From: Paracoccaceae bacterium
Lineage (GTDB): Bacteria > Pseudomonadota > Alphaproteobacteria > Rhodobacterales > Rhodobacteraceae
Length of the DNA stretch: 40,329 bases
Assembly: GCA_024639125.1 (NCBI GenBank)
Contig: JAHEJA010000035.1
Location: 1 to 40,329, forward strand
Reading direction: 5' to 3'
The position numbers and the translations under genes were made by a program. The notes below the pieces were generated by a model. The model saw only the letters and a list, made by a program, of their open reading frames with translations, was not told the DNA's origin and ran no database searches. Every line of letters starts with the position of its first letter. Within the stretch, counting starts at the first letter, position 1. Shown here piece by piece: positions 18,596 to 28,142 of this stretch.

Positions 18596-18622
18596 TTGCA
18601 AATCAGTGTTTGCAATTTTTTT
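18596..18622 (+). terminator. AT-rich hairpin with T7 tract after gyrA
   Basis: TTGCAAA (18596-18602), a 6-base loop and TTTGCAA (18609-18615), followed directly by seven T. The stem is weak but the T tract is long; it probably ends the gyrA transcript together with the structure just before it. Confidence 0.6.
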
Positions 18623-18673
18623 CCTTATTTTTCTGATATTTAAATGATACCTTACTGGGGAAAGGGTATTCTC

Positions 18674-19027
18674 ATGCCAATCCTCATTATAACAATTATT
18701 AGATTACTAAGTGTCATGCTTTCGTTCGCAATAGCGGCACATTTATCTGACGGCTCATGGCTTGTCTTTGACGACAATAGCGTTTTGCAACAACAAGACC
18801 GCACATATCAAACACTTCTCGCTGGAATATTTATGACGCTGGGTGTGTTGATTTTGGTCACACGACCAAGTCCAGTTTTTGCTATCATAGCCTGCGTAAT
18901 GGCTGTAGCCATCTCGCACGAGGCATTGTTCGCTGGGCAAGAGCTTTCTGGTCTTCAATACCGTGCAATATTGCTTGTGGTTTTATGTGCTGTTTTGCTT
19001 TTGGTTACAAAACCGAATTTCGATTAA
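18674..19027 (+). CDS. Small integral membrane protein, unknown function
   Basis: A 117-residue protein with four predicted membrane helices: ILIITIIRLLSVMLSFAIAA, LLAGIFMTLGVLILV, VFAIIACVMAVAISHEALF and AILLVVLCAVLLLV. The frame opens at 18644, but that ATG has no SD, while AAAGGG stands 8 bases before ATG 18674, which I prefer. A candidate promoter overlaps the T-rich gyrA end. It converges with the M32 peptidase gene, 4 bases apart. I recognise no family. Confidence 0.65.
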   Translation: MPILIITIIRLLSVMLSFAIAAHLSDGSWLVFDDNSVLQQQDRTYQTLLAGIFMTLGVLILVTRPSPVFAIIACVMAVAISHEALFAGQELSGLQYRAILLVVLCAVLLLVTKPNFD

Positions 19028-19031
19028 CTGG

Positions 19032-20498
19032 CTACCTAAATTTGTTCGAAATATAGCGCAAAAACGGTCCCACACTTGGCGCCTGTCCTGTGGCATTTTG
19101 GATCAGATCAACGGCGGGAATAGAGGCTCCATGAACTTGCAAATTGTCACGAAGCCACGTCGTTGCACCGCTCAAATCACCCTTGGCCAAATTATCATCC
19201 AAGTTTGGCTGTTCTTGCTGAAGCCGTTCAAACAAACACCCTGCATATACATTCCCCAAGGAATATGTCGGGAAGTATCCGAACAACCCAGCCGACCAAT
19301 GCACGTCTTGCAATAGACCATTCGCAGGGCAGTCTACCGCAAACCCAAAGTCAGCAGAAAAGCGATCATTCCAGGCCGCTTCTAATTCGCTAACAGAAAG
19401 CGTGTTTAGAATAAGATCGCGTTCGAGATCAAAGCGCAACATAACGTGCAGGTTATACTGCAACTCATCCGCTTCAGTGCGAATAAATCCGTTCTTTACC
19501 GCGTTCACGGCCTGATAAAATTCATCTTCGTCTTTTATGCCAAACTCACCAAAGCGGTCTTTGAGTTCGCCAAACAACCAGCCCGTAAACGCACGAGAGC
19601 GGCCAAGTTGGTTTTCATAAATGCGGCTTTGGCTTTCATGAACCCCCATGGAACATCCCGTGCCGGCTGGTGTAAAACCGAAATCAGGGTGGATATTTTG
19701 TTCATAAGCCGCATGGCCCACTTCGTGAATGACCGAATAAATACAGCCCAATGGTTCGCTTTCATCAACCCGCGTCGTTACGCGCACATCATTTCCAGAG
19801 CCAGAACAAAATGGATGGACCGCTAAATCCATGCGTCCACGTGACCCATCATATCCAAACACTTGGGCAATATGTTGACCGAGCTCAAGCTGTTGATGTT
19901 TGGGAAAATGGCCGGTGATCACGGCGGATTGAGGGCGCGCCAAGGCCTGTTCGCGCAGTGCAACCAATGGACCACGCAACGCATCAAACATTTCAGAAAT
20001 GGCTTGGGTGGAATTCCCGGGTTCATAATCTTGCAACAGCGCATCATACGCGCTCTGGTCGGTTCCTTGGGCAAGGGCTTGCCCCTCTTGCTGACGCAGA
20101 GAAATGACCTCGCTTAACACTGGCAAAAAGCCAGCAACATCGTTTTCTTTGCGGCACTTGATCCAAGTATTATGCGCGCTTGATGTTGTTTTCGCCAAGG
20201 CAACGGCCAATTCTTCGGGAACTTTGGTATCGCGCTCATATCGCGTGCTAATCAAATGGACCATACGCATTTCAACCGCAGAAAGTCCTTTGGGATCAAC
20301 ATCCGACAACAAGTCACCAAGCTGATTTGAACTGCCCCGTGAATGAAGCAATTGTTCCATTGCTGCAATTTCTTCGACACGATCTGAAATCGCATTGTCA
20401 GGCATGATTGTCTCTTGGTCCCAATCAAGCCGTGCTGCAACTTTGGCAAAGGCTTCTGTTTGGCGTTGATAGGCCATGAGACGATCATAAGCAGACAT
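19032..20498 (-). CDS. M32 family metallocarboxypeptidase (Taq-type)
   Basis: A zinc carboxypeptidase that removes C-terminal residues. The 488-residue length is typical. The family motifs appear in order: HPF (228-230), DVRVTTR (237-243), zinc site HEVGH (258-262), GVHESQSRIYENQLGRS (with the third ligand) and IRTEADELQYNLHVMLRFDLE. GAGGA stands 7 bases before the ATG. There are no signal sequences, so it is cytoplasmic. It follows ctaA at 3 bases and may be co-transcribed. Confidence 0.95.
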   Translation of the reverse strand: MSAYDRLMAYQRQTEAFAKVAARLDWDQETIMPDNAISDRVEEIAAMEQLLHSRGSSNQLGDLLSDVDPKGLSAVEMRMVHLISTRYERDTKVPEELAVALAKTTSSAHNTWIKCRKENDVAGFLPVLSEVISLRQQEGQALAQGTDQSAYDALLQDYEPGNSTQAISEMFDALRGPLVALREQALARPQSAVITGHFPKHQQLELGQHIAQVFGYDGSRGRMDLAVHPFCSGSGNDVRVTTRVDESEPLGCIYSVIHEVGHAAYEQNIHPDFGFTPAGTGCSMGVHESQSRIYENQLGRSRAFTGWLFGELKDRFGEFGIKDEDEFYQAVNAVKNGFIRTEADELQYNLHVMLRFDLERDLILNTLSVSELEAAWNDRFSADFGFAVDCPANGLLQDVHWSAGLFGYFPTYSLGNVYAGCLFERLQQEQPNLDDNLAKGDLSGATTWLRDNLQVHGASIPAVDLIQNATGQAPSVGPFLRYISNKFR

Positions 20499-20501
20499 GT
20501 T

Positions 20502-21647
20502 TTATCCTCGGACAGATTGAAGAGACGGATAGCCAGCCGCAAATCGTGCGCGCAGGATCAACACCCATGTTATAACCGCGCCGATTTGATGAACAATGGC
20601 AATATGCCAAGGAGCGGAATACATCACCGTCATTATGCCAAGGAGCATCTGCAAAATTAACATTGCCATGACCGCATTGAACCGCAAACGAACCTGAGCA
20701 TTGCCAGATGATTTTGAACGGCGCCAAACAACGATTGCAAAAACAAAGAGCGCATAGCCAACCATTCGATGCATGAATTGAACCAATCCATCATCTTCAA
20801 AAAAGTTGCGCCACCACGGATCCAAAGCAAATAAATCAGGAGGCAGGAAACCACCCGCCATCAAAGGCCAATCAACAAAGTTACGACCGGCATCGATCCC
20901 AGCGACCAAGGCGCCCATAAGAATTTGAAGAAAGGTAAAATGCAAAAGCCCCGTAGAAATTTTGAACAACTTGACTTCTCGCCCGCGCCGCATTTGCAAC
21001 AAATCTTTTTCAGAACGCGCAAGCAGGAAAATATACCACGCAATAAATCCTAGGATGACAAAGGCCAGACCAAGATGCGTTGCCAAACGATAGCTGGCCA
21101 CATCTAACATACTGCCGCCCAAACCACTTGACACCATCCACCAGCCAACGGCCCCTTGCGTGCCCCCAAGAGCGCCCAAAAATAGCAACCGCTTGGTCCA
21201 CCCTGTCGGGATATTTCGTGTCAAAAGAAATCCAAAAAATCCAAGCGCCCAGACCAACCCGATCACACGACCCAGCTGACGATGCCCCCATTCCCACCAA
21301 AAGATGACTTTAAATTCCTCTAAGGACATCCCTTTGTTTTGAAGTTGGTATTCTGGGATTTGGCGATATTTGTCGAACTCTTCGGTCCAAGTCTGCGCAT
21401 CCAAAGGTGGAATGGATCCAGTGATTGGTTTCCATTCCGTGATAGAAAGACCGCTATCCGTCAATCGCGTCAATCCACCAACTGCGATCATAATCATGAC
21501 CAAAGCAAACATGATCATCAACCATATGCGGATACCACGGCGCGCGCCGAGCTTGCGCCCTTTGTCGATCACGCCCGTCTCAGCGCGGGTCTCTTGGCTG
21601 CGTGTTTGCGTTTGAACGTCTTCGAAAATTGATCGCTTCGTGCTCAT
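20502..21647 (-). CDS. ctaA: Heme A synthase (CtaA/Cox15, type 2)
   Basis: This membrane enzyme oxidises heme O to heme A for aa3-type cytochrome c oxidase. The 381-residue protein has about eight membrane helices, with GGLTRLTDSGLSITEWKP after the first helix (a Cox15 hallmark), the heme-ligand histidines in EWGHRQLGR and ATHLG in the first half, and MHRMVGY and VHQIGA in the second. It therefore has the pseudo-duplicated form of alphaproteobacterial and mitochondrial Cox15. The frame extends 10 codons further, but ATG 21647 has AAGGG upstream and gives the normal start. Confidence 0.95.
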   Translation of the reverse strand: MSTKRSIFEDVQTQTRSQETRAETGVIDKGRKLGARRGIRIWLMIMFALVMIMIAVGGLTRLTDSGLSITEWKPITGSIPPLDAQTWTEEFDKYRQIPEYQLQNKGMSLEEFKVIFWWEWGHRQLGRVIGLVWALGFFGFLLTRNIPTGWTKRLLFLGALGGTQGAVGWWMVSSGLGGSMLDVASYRLATHLGLAFVILGFIAWYIFLLARSEKDLLQMRRGREVKLFKISTGLLHFTFLQILMGALVAGIDAGRNFVDWPLMAGGFLPPDLFALDPWWRNFFEDDGLVQFMHRMVGYALFVFAIVVWRRSKSSGNAQVRLRFNAVMAMLILQMLLGIMTVMYSAPWHIAIVHQIGAVITWVLILRARFAAGYPSLQSVRG

Positions 21648-21703
21648 CTTAGTGCCCTTTTTGGTTTGGCTATACACTAGGGCGGAACCCCTCGCCTTTC
21701 AAG

Positions 21704-22450
21704 TTAGTCACCCTTGGTTTTCCAGCGCACCATTTGACGCAGGATGCCATGAAACGTCTGCACATCGGCCCGTGTCAAAGGCATGCGCGACCACAAATTC
21801 CTAAGGTTGGTTTTCATCAATGGCGCCTTGTGATCAGGGAAAAAGAAACCCGCCTCATCCAAGCGTTGTTCATAATGATCAGCCAGCTTTTCAACTTCGA
21901 TGGCTTCGGCCCATTCGGTCTTGCCCATGTCCATGCGCATATGTTCAATTTCACTAGAGGCACGCTTCCATTCATAGGATGTGAGCAAAACGCATTGCGC
22001 CAAATTTAATGACGGGAAGTCAGGATTAACAGGCACGGAAATAATCGCATTTGCCTGTGCGACGTCGTCATTTTCCAAACCTGCCCGTTCCGGACCGAAC
22101 ATCACCGCCACTTTTTCCCCGGCTTGAATTTTTTCAGCAGCCAGTCGCATGGCTTGTTCCGGGGAATAGACCGGCTTGGTCAGCCCCCTAACCCGCGCTG
22201 TCGTGGCAAAGACGAAATGCCGATCAGCCAGCGCATCGGCTACGGTTTCAAAATGGCCCGCCTCGTCCAGCAATCGTCCGGCACCACTGGCCATTGCGAT
22301 TGCTTTTTGGCTTGGCCAACCATCCCTTGGTTTGACGACCCGCATACGATCCAACCCAAAATTCCACATCGCCCGCGCCGCCGCGCCGATGTTTTCACCC
22401 ATTTGAGGGCGCACAAGGATAATAGCTGGATGTTGGGGCGTCATTGGCAT
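21704..22450 (-). CDS. trmJ: TrmJ-type SPOUT RNA methyltransferase
   Basis: Members of this SpoU/TrmH group I methylate the 2'-O of nucleotide 32 in tRNA. The 248-residue protein shows motif 1 ENIGAAARAMWNFGLDRMRVV, motif 2 VMFGPERAGLEND and motif 3 NPDFPSLNLAQCVLLTSYEW, the SAM-binding knot. The C-terminal extension (MPLTRADVQTFHGILRQMVRW) fits TrmJ rather than short TrmL. The start is either ATG 22450 or the one two codons later; neither has a strong SD. A specific substrate is inferred from the family. Confidence 0.9.
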   Translation of the reverse strand: MPMTPQHPAIILVRPQMGENIGAAARAMWNFGLDRMRVVKPRDGWPSQKAIAMASGAGRLLDEAGHFETVADALADRHFVFATTARVRGLTKPVYSPEQAMRLAAEKIQAGEKVAVMFGPERAGLENDDVAQANAIISVPVNPDFPSLNLAQCVLLTSYEWKRASSEIEHMRMDMGKTEWAEAIEVEKLADHYEQRLDEAGFFFPDHKAPLMKTNLRNLWSRMPLTRADVQTFHGILRQMVRWKTKGD

Positions 22451-22619
22451 GTCATGGTACTCTGGCTGATTTCAACACCAAGGATTTACGGCAAAACGCA
22501 TGCAGTTACAACGGCTCTTGCTTGCGTGAAAGACGAAAGACAATTTACGCAAATCCCCATAGCCAAAGTATTAATTCCAGTTTATGTACAAACGAAACCT
22601 AGAAACAAGGACCCGGACA

Positions 22620-23240
22620 ATGGCCGACCAAGAGCTTCCACAGATCTATCTGATCACGCCATCTGAAATTGAATTAAGTCAATTTCCGGATCAACTTGCT
22701 TCGGTCCTTGATGCACATGACATTAGCTGCGTGCGTATGGCCCTGACCACGCGTGACGAAGCCCGTCTTGGCAAGGCGGCGGATGCGCTGCGCGAAACCT
22801 GTCATGCGCGCGATGTGGCCTTGGTTATCGACAGTCATATTTTGCTCGTTGAAAAATTCGGGCTTGATGGCGTTCATCTCCCTGATGGTGCGCGCAATGT
22901 ACGCAAATCTCGCAAAGAGCTTGGGGATGATGCAATTGTCGGGGCATTTTGCTCTGCGTCCCGCCATGATGGCATCAGCGCAGGAGAAGCCGGCGCAGAT
23001 TACGTAAGCTTTGGCCCCTTGTCCGGTAGCAACCTTGGCGACGGCCAATTGGCTGACCACGACTTATTTGATTGGTGGAGCCAAATGATCGAAGTGCCGA
23101 TTGTAGCCGAGGGTGGATTAACCCAAGACTTAGTGCGCCAATATGCGGGCATGACCGATTTCTTTGCATTCCAAGATGAAATTTGGGGCCAAGACACCCC
23201 AGCGGCGGCATTGGATACGTTGATAAAAGCGATGCGTTAA
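22620..23240 (+). CDS. ThiE-like (beta/alpha)8 protein with degraded active site
   Basis: A 206-residue protein with the fold order of thiamine phosphate synthase: IYLITP at the start, DGVHLPDG, GADYVSFGPL and PIVAEGGLT. Several catalytic features differ from ThiE. The LRxK strand reads CVRMAL (the lysine is missing), the N-D pair reads IDS, and the T-x-T-K phosphate loop is replaced by SGSNLGDG. It may be a paralogue with a new role or a very divergent enzyme. AAGGAC stands near ATG 22620. An upstream in-frame ATG at 22584 lacks an RBS. Its stop overlaps the convergent olsA stop. Confidence 0.75.
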   Translation: MADQELPQIYLITPSEIELSQFPDQLASVLDAHDISCVRMALTTRDEARLGKAADALRETCHARDVALVIDSHILLVEKFGLDGVHLPDGARNVRKSRKELGDDAIVGAFCSASRHDGISAGEAGADYVSFGPLSGSNLGDGQLADHDLFDWWSQMIEVPIVAEGGLTQDLVRQYAGMTDFFAFQDEIWGQDTPAAALDTLIKAMR

Positions 23241-24067
23241 GCGTCGTCTTTTTGTAACAAATGCTGTGACCGTACATCTGCTTCGAGCACAGCAGCGAGC
23301 TCTTTGCGGCTCATAAAGCTGTCAACTGCGCGCGGTTCCTGAAACACCAGCTCGATCCTACCTTGGCGACGTGTCGAAAGCGTCGTCAAAAGATGGGTTC
23401 CAAAATCCATATCCCCCCACCATCCATAAAACCGTGGATCCTGACCAAGGGGTGCATGATATAGAACTGTGACGGGTTGAATATGCATGTGTTCCCGCAA
23501 ACCAGCATCAAAGAACGCCGCAAAAAGTGTTGATTTAAAAGGTAAAACACGAATAGCATCCGTGGATGTACCTTCGGGGAAAAACAATAATTTATGTCCC
23601 GCTTTCAAGCGATCTTCAAAGATTTTCTTTTGTACCTTGGCATCTTTTGGATTGCGGCGAATAAAAACGGTTCCCGTTGCCCGCGCTAACCAACCAATTC
23701 CCGGCCAGCCTGCGACTTCGGCTTTGGACACAAAATAAATCCGCTGACAGGCATTAAGCGAAAAGATATCAAGCCATGAGGAATGGTTTGCAACCACGGC
23801 CCCCTTTTGCGTCATTGGTTGCCCTTTTACCTGATATTTTATTCCTAAGATAAGAAATGCCGTGCGGCACACTGCTTGGGTAATAAAGGGGGTTATAGGC
23901 CTATTTAGGCCAAAAAGCGGACGCTCGATCAAGCGACATAACAGATGAAGAGCAAGCCCACCAAAGACCACGATGGCCAATGGAAGACCGCGCAAAACAA
24001 CCAATGCCCAACCAAGGGGCGTAATGTCTTTTATGTCTTTGGGTGCTGGAGCGTCCTGCCAATTCAT
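23237..24067 (-). CDS. olsA: OlsA, lyso-ornithine-lipid O-acyltransferase
   Basis: An AGPAT-family membrane acyltransferase of 276 residues. It has two hydrophobic N-terminal segments, the catalytic HX4D box in NHSSWLD (H95, D100), FPEGTST (163-169) and the VFIRR strand. It would acylate the hydroxyl of lyso-ornithine lipid, the second step of this phosphorus-free lipid pathway. The 4-base overlap with olsB supports olsA over a general PlsC role. The two cannot be separated by sequence alone. Confidence 0.88.
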   Translation of the reverse strand: MNWQDAPAPKDIKDITPLGWALVVLRGLPLAIVVFGGLALHLLCRLIERPLFGLNRPITPFITQAVCRTAFLILGIKYQVKGQPMTQKGAVVANHSSWLDIFSLNACQRIYFVSKAEVAGWPGIGWLARATGTVFIRRNPKDAKVQKKIFEDRLKAGHKLLFFPEGTSTDAIRVLPFKSTLFAAFFDAGLREHMHIQPVTVLYHAPLGQDPRFYGWWGDMDFGTHLLTTLSTRRQGRIELVFQEPRAVDSFMSRKELAAVLEADVRSQHLLQKDDA

Positions 24068-24846
24068 GCTGTCTCTCTTGTTTTTGAATAGATGCTCTTT
24101 TGGCGCGCGTTCATGCGGTCAGTGTCCATCACCAAACAAACATCCGTCGTATTAAACCCATAATCCACAAAAGCCCCATCCCCCACAAAACCGCCAAGGC
24201 GCAAATACGCTTTGATCAAGGCCGGGACATCAAGCATCGCCGCACGGTTGTCCAAATCGGATGCGGGTAATATGTTCATGGATCGCGCGTGTGGCGGCTT
24301 GGCTGTGACGCGCAAATCCTCGGGTGCGAGGTGACGATTGTGCAACAGCGTCAATGGCGCCGCCAATGACCCTAGATCCGTACCATGGAAACTTGCGACC
24401 CCGAACAAAATTTCAATTTCATGTTCTGATACATATTCCGCAAGACCCTGCCACAAATGATACATTGCGGTGCCACCGCGATAGTCAGGATGCAAACACG
24501 ACCGCCCCAGTTCCAACAATTTACGTCCAGACGATTTTATAACAGACAGGTCATATTCGTTTTCGGAATAGAAACTTCCGGCGTCCACGGCACGCGTATC
24601 TGTCAACAACCGGTACACCCCGACCACGCCGTTTAATGCATCCTGAACGCGGCTTTTATCTATTAAGATCAGGTGATCATAAAAGGGATCAAACCGGTCA
24701 CGTTCCAGCTTTGCTTCGTGATCAACAAGGGCCCCATCACCGCCTAATTCTTGTACAAACACCTGATAGCGCAAGTGTTGCGCCCCAAGAATTTCCTCTT
24801 GGGAGTGTGCAAGTTTGACAACAAAGTCAGGGGCTTGAGCTGCCAT
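24064..24846 (-). CDS. olsB: OlsB, ornithine N-acyltransferase (GNAT-like)
   Basis: A 260-residue acyltransferase of the hemolysin/OlsB group. It shows LRYQVFVQELGG near residue 25, DHEAKLERDRFDPFYDHLIL, VYRLL, the ELGRSCLHPDYRG block typical of the family, and FGVASFHGTD. It transfers a 3-hydroxyacyl group from ACP to ornithine in the first step of ornithine-lipid synthesis, often used under phosphate limitation. No Pho box was recognised in the 116-base upstream gap. Confidence 0.92.
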   Translation of the reverse strand: MAAQAPDFVVKLAHSQEEILGAQHLRYQVFVQELGGDGALVDHEAKLERDRFDPFYDHLILIDKSRVQDALNGVVGVYRLLTDTRAVDAGSFYSENEYDLSVIKSSGRKLLELGRSCLHPDYRGGTAMYHLWQGLAEYVSEHEIEILFGVASFHGTDLGSLAAPLTLLHNRHLAPEDLRVTAKPPHARSMNILPASDLDNRAAMLDVPALIKAYLRLGGFVGDGAFVDYGFNTTDVCLVMDTDRMNARQKSIYSKTRETA

Positions 24847-24962
24847 TCAGCGACCTTTCAAAAGTTTGACCCGTCTTAGGCTGTCACAGCTCTATAATCA
24901 AGGCGTCACATCTAGCACCATCCCTGACACACAAGCGTGATTGTGCCGAATGATTTGGATTG

Positions 24963-25151
24963 TTAATCAATGGAATAGACAGTTTCCAATGCGATCACCG
25001 AGCCATCAATGACGACTTTTCCAGTTTCTTCAAAGTTTACGGTAATTTTACCGTTTATGTGTGATTGTACCTGGCCTAGCCCCCAATCAGGTTGGTTCGG
25101 GTGACGCACAAACATTCCAGGTTCTAGAAACAAGTTTAAATTGTCATTCAT
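24963..25151 (-). CDS. DUF3553 small protein
   Basis: A 62-residue protein with the pattern EPGMFVRHPNQPDWGLGQVQ, GKITVNFEETGKVVI. It matches the DUF3553 family, a small beta-barrel resembling the RNAP- or nucleic-acid-binding Tudor-like domain at the end of some helicases. The role is unknown. It is divergent from chpT, with only 27 bases between the two start codons, a linkage I associate with Rhodobacterales. Confidence 0.85.
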   Translation of the reverse strand: MNDNLNLFLEPGMFVRHPNQPDWGLGQVQSHINGKITVNFEETGKVVIDGSVIALETVYSID

Positions 25152-25178
25152 TACATTTCTCCCCAGAGGTTGCCCCCC

Positions 25179-25772
25179 ATGCCCAAAACCACGTCACATT
25201 TAGCGACATTGATCGGATCGCGTATTTGCCATGATCTGATTAGCCCGATTGGTGCGATCCACAACGGATTAGAATTGTTAGAACTTTCTGGACAGTTAAA
25301 CAATAGCCCAGAAATGCAATTAATTGCAGAAAGCTGCCAGAATGCACGTGCGCGTGTGACGTTTTTCAGAACTGCATTTGGCATGTCACAAGGATCACAA
25401 ATCGTGTCTGCCAAGGCGTTGATGGCAATGATTGACCCGCTATATCAAGGGCGCATTTCCGTGACGTATTCGGGCAACGACGACATGGAACGCATTAGGG
25501 CGCAATGTATCTTGCTTGCAATACTCTGTCTTGATTGCGCATTGCCCCAAGGTGGAAATATTGAAATTTACGGGGAGGATGCACGCTGTGTTCTGACGGC
25601 GACATCTTTGTCCCTGTGTTGGGATGATCACTTGTGGCGCAGGCTTGAACCCAAAGAAGACGCATCTGATATAGCGCCGTCTCAGGTACAATTTTTGATG
25701 CTTCATGCGCTAAGTGACGGAGGAAAGCGCCAAGTTTTCCATGACGACACCAGCATCACCCTTAGCTTCTGA
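25179..25772 (+). CDS. chpT: ChpT, histidine phosphotransferase of the CtrA phosphorelay
   Basis: ChpT passes phosphate from the kinase CckA to CtrA and CpdR. The 197-residue protein has the characteristic start [25 protein letters not shown] with the phosphorylated His in CHD (about H18), then a degenerate ATPase-like domain without ATP-binding boxes. In Rhodobacterales this relay controls motility and gene transfer agents more than viability. AGAGG stands 9 bases before ATG 25179; a TTG three codons upstream is less likely. Its end overlaps convergent proA by 11 bases. Confidence 0.92.
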   Translation: MPKTTSHLATLIGSRICHDLISPIGAIHNGLELLELSGQLNNSPEMQLIAESCQNARARVTFFRTAFGMSQGSQIVSAKALMAMIDPLYQGRISVTYSGNDDMERIRAQCILLAILCLDCALPQGGNIEIYGEDARCVLTATSLSLCWDDHLWRRLEPKEDASDIAPSQVQFLMLHALSDGGKRQVFHDDTSITLSF

Positions 25773-27018
25773 TCGTTCCTTGACCGTGGACCAGGTATTT
25801 AAAGCTGGTTAATTGCTTGGCACCAACGGGACCGCGCGCGTGCATCTTGCCGGTTGCGATGCCAATTTCTGCGCCCATACCAAATTCCGCACCATCTGCA
25901 AATTGGGTCGAGGCATTGTGCATCAAAATAGCGCTGTCCACTTTTTGAAAAAACATATCTCGCGCTGCGATGTCTTCGGTCATGATACAATCCGTGTGAC
26001 TTGAGCTGAATGTACGGATATGTTCGATCGCTTCGTCAAGGTCATCAACGATTTTTGCCGAAATAATGCTATCCAGATATTCTTTACCCCAATCGTCTTG
26101 GGTCGCGGGTTGCGTACCTGCAATATGATCAAGCCCCGCGCCCACACGCACTTCGACGCCAGCATCAATCAAGGAACGGATCACACCGTTACCCAAACTG
26201 TCGGCAACATCACGATGGATCAGCAAACATTCGGCTGCACCGCAAATACCGGTCCGACGGGTTTTGGCGTTCAACACAACATCAAGCGTTTTGATTGGGT
26301 CTGCTTCTTTGTCGATGTAAATATGCACAATCCCTTCGAGATGAGCAAACACAGGAACCCGCGCCTCGCGTTGAACCAATCCAACCAATCCTTTGCCGCC
26401 GCGGGGGACAATCACATCGACATACGCAGTCATTGTCAGCAATTCTTGGACAGCTGCGCGATCGCGCGTTGGGATCAATTGGATCGCATTTTCACTTAGT
26501 CTCGCCGATTTCAAACCATAAACCAAACAGTCATGAATAGCTTTTGAGCTGTTGTATCCTTCGGACCCGCCGCGCAAAATTACGGCATTGCCTGCTTTCA
26601 AACATAACGCACCAGCGTCCGCAGTGACGTTTGGGCGGCTTTCATAAATCACCCCAATCACCCCAAGCGGTGTGCGCACACGCTTGATATGCAATCCTGT
26701 CGGTCGGTCCCATTCTTCCATCACTTCACCGATGGGATCCGGTTGTTCCGCAATCGTGCGCAACCCGTCCATCATCGCGCGAATGCGATCTTCGTTTAAC
26801 ATAAGCCGATCCATCATCGCATCCGACAGACCTTTTTCACGACCATAAGCAAGGTCTAATTCATTCGCGGCAATAATTTCTGCGCGCTCGGTCCATACCT
26901 TGTCAGCAGCGGCAATCAACGCCGCATGCTTACGTTCCGCCGACGCAAAGGCCAATTCCGTCGCAGCAGCTTTGGCCTTGGTCCCTATTTCAATCATCAT
27001 TGCGTGAATATCAGTCAT
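25762..27018 (-). CDS. proA: Gamma-glutamyl phosphate reductase
   Basis: ProA reduces gamma-glutamyl phosphate to glutamate semialdehyde, the second step of proline synthesis. The 418-residue protein has [33 protein letters not shown], the PRGGKGLV turn and the catalytic cysteine in [11 protein letters not shown]. It follows proB by 17 bases and is the last gene of the obg-proB-proA run. The length is typical. Confidence 0.97.
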   Translation of the reverse strand: MTDIHAMMIEIGTKAKAAATELAFASAERKHAALIAAADKVWTERAEIIAANELDLAYGREKGLSDAMMDRLMLNEDRIRAMMDGLRTIAEQPDPIGEVMEEWDRPTGLHIKRVRTPLGVIGVIYESRPNVTADAGALCLKAGNAVILRGGSEGYNSSKAIHDCLVYGLKSARLSENAIQLIPTRDRAAVQELLTMTAYVDVIVPRGGKGLVGLVQREARVPVFAHLEGIVHIYIDKEADPIKTLDVVLNAKTRRTGICGAAECLLIHRDVADSLGNGVIRSLIDAGVEVRVGAGLDHIAGTQPATQDDWGKEYLDSIISAKIVDDLDEAIEHIRTFSSSHTDCIMTEDIAARDMFFQKVDSAILMHNASTQFADGAEFGMGAEIGIATGKMHARGPVGAKQLTSFKYLVHGQGTIRS

Positions 27019-27035
27019 TATTTTATTCCAAATAC

Positions 27036-28142
27036 TTAAATCGCCATATCATCCCGATGGACCAAAGAACTGCGCCCGGGATACCCAAGGATTGCTTCTA
27101 TTTCGCTGGTTTTGCGCCCGATCAAGGCGCGGGCTTCTGCCGCGCTATATCCCGTTAGGCCAATCCCAATTTCATGCCCATCACTATCACAGATCGAAAT
27201 ACTGTCACCGCGTTGAAAATCACCAGTGACGTCACGAACCCCGGCTGGCAATAGGCTTTTGCCTGAATTGAGCGCCGAAATTGCCCCTGTATCAATATAC
27301 ACGCGCCCCATTGATTTCATCGAAGAAATCCACCGCTTTCGGGCGGTATGTTGATCGACTTGCGCCGTGAACCATGTGGAGGCCGCCCCATTTTCCAAGG
27401 CATGAATAGGCCTAGGAACGGACCCTTCTGTAATGGCCATGGCACATCCAGAGGCTGTTGCTGTTTTTGCAGCCATAAGTTTGGTTTTCATGCCGCCTTT
27501 TGAAAGGCCAGATCCTGCATCGCCTGCCATTGCTTCGATTTCAACCGTGATGTCATCGATAACATCAAACCGATACGCACTTGGGTCTTGGTGTGGGTTG
27601 GCGGAATAAAACCCATCCACATCCGACAATAAGATCAAACGATCCGCGCCAATCGTCACAGCCACTTGCGCCGCCAAGCGGTCGTTATCGCCATATCGGA
27701 TTTCATCTGTGGCGACTGTGTCATTTTCATTCACAATTGGCACAGCCCCTAGCCCCAAAAGCGTTTCCATCGTCGCGCGTGAATTTAGATATCTCCGCCG
27801 ATCTGCACTATCTTCAAGGGTGACCAAAATTTGCGCTGTCGTTATGCCAAATGGCGCAAGCACCTCTTCATAGGCACGGGCCAAACGAATTTGTCCAACG
27901 GCGGCGGCGGCTTGGGATTGTTCAAGCGGCAGCGTGGTTGCCGGCAAACCAAGCACCCCGCGCCCCAAAGCAATAGAACCAGAGGACACCAGAACAACGT
28001 CCATGCCCCGCTGCTTTAGCATCGCGACATCCTCGGCCAAACTATACAGCCAATCGTTCTTTAAATTCCCACTTGTACGATCAACCAAAAGCGCGGAGCC
28101 AATTTTTATGACAACACGCTTTGCATCACTTAGGGACGCCAT
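27036..28142 (-). CDS. proB: Glutamate 5-kinase with PUA domain
   Basis: ProB phosphorylates glutamate at the start of proline synthesis and is usually feedback-inhibited by proline. The 368-residue protein has an amino-acid kinase domain ([40 protein letters not shown]) and a C-terminal PUA domain from about residue 275. The start overlaps the end of obg by 13 bases, which indicates coupled translation. Confidence 0.97.
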   Translation of the reverse strand: MASLSDAKRVVIKIGSALLVDRTSGNLKNDWLYSLAEDVAMLKQRGMDVVLVSSGSIALGRGVLGLPATTLPLEQSQAAAAVGQIRLARAYEEVLAPFGITTAQILVTLEDSADRRRYLNSRATMETLLGLGAVPIVNENDTVATDEIRYGDNDRLAAQVAVTIGADRLILLSDVDGFYSANPHQDPSAYRFDVIDDITVEIEAMAGDAGSGLSKGGMKTKLMAAKTATASGCAMAITEGSVPRPIHALENGAASTWFTAQVDQHTARKRWISSMKSMGRVYIDTGAISALNSGKSLLPAGVRDVTGDFQRGDSISICDSDGHEIGIGLTGYSAAEARALIGRKTSEIEAILGYPGRSSLVHRDDMAI

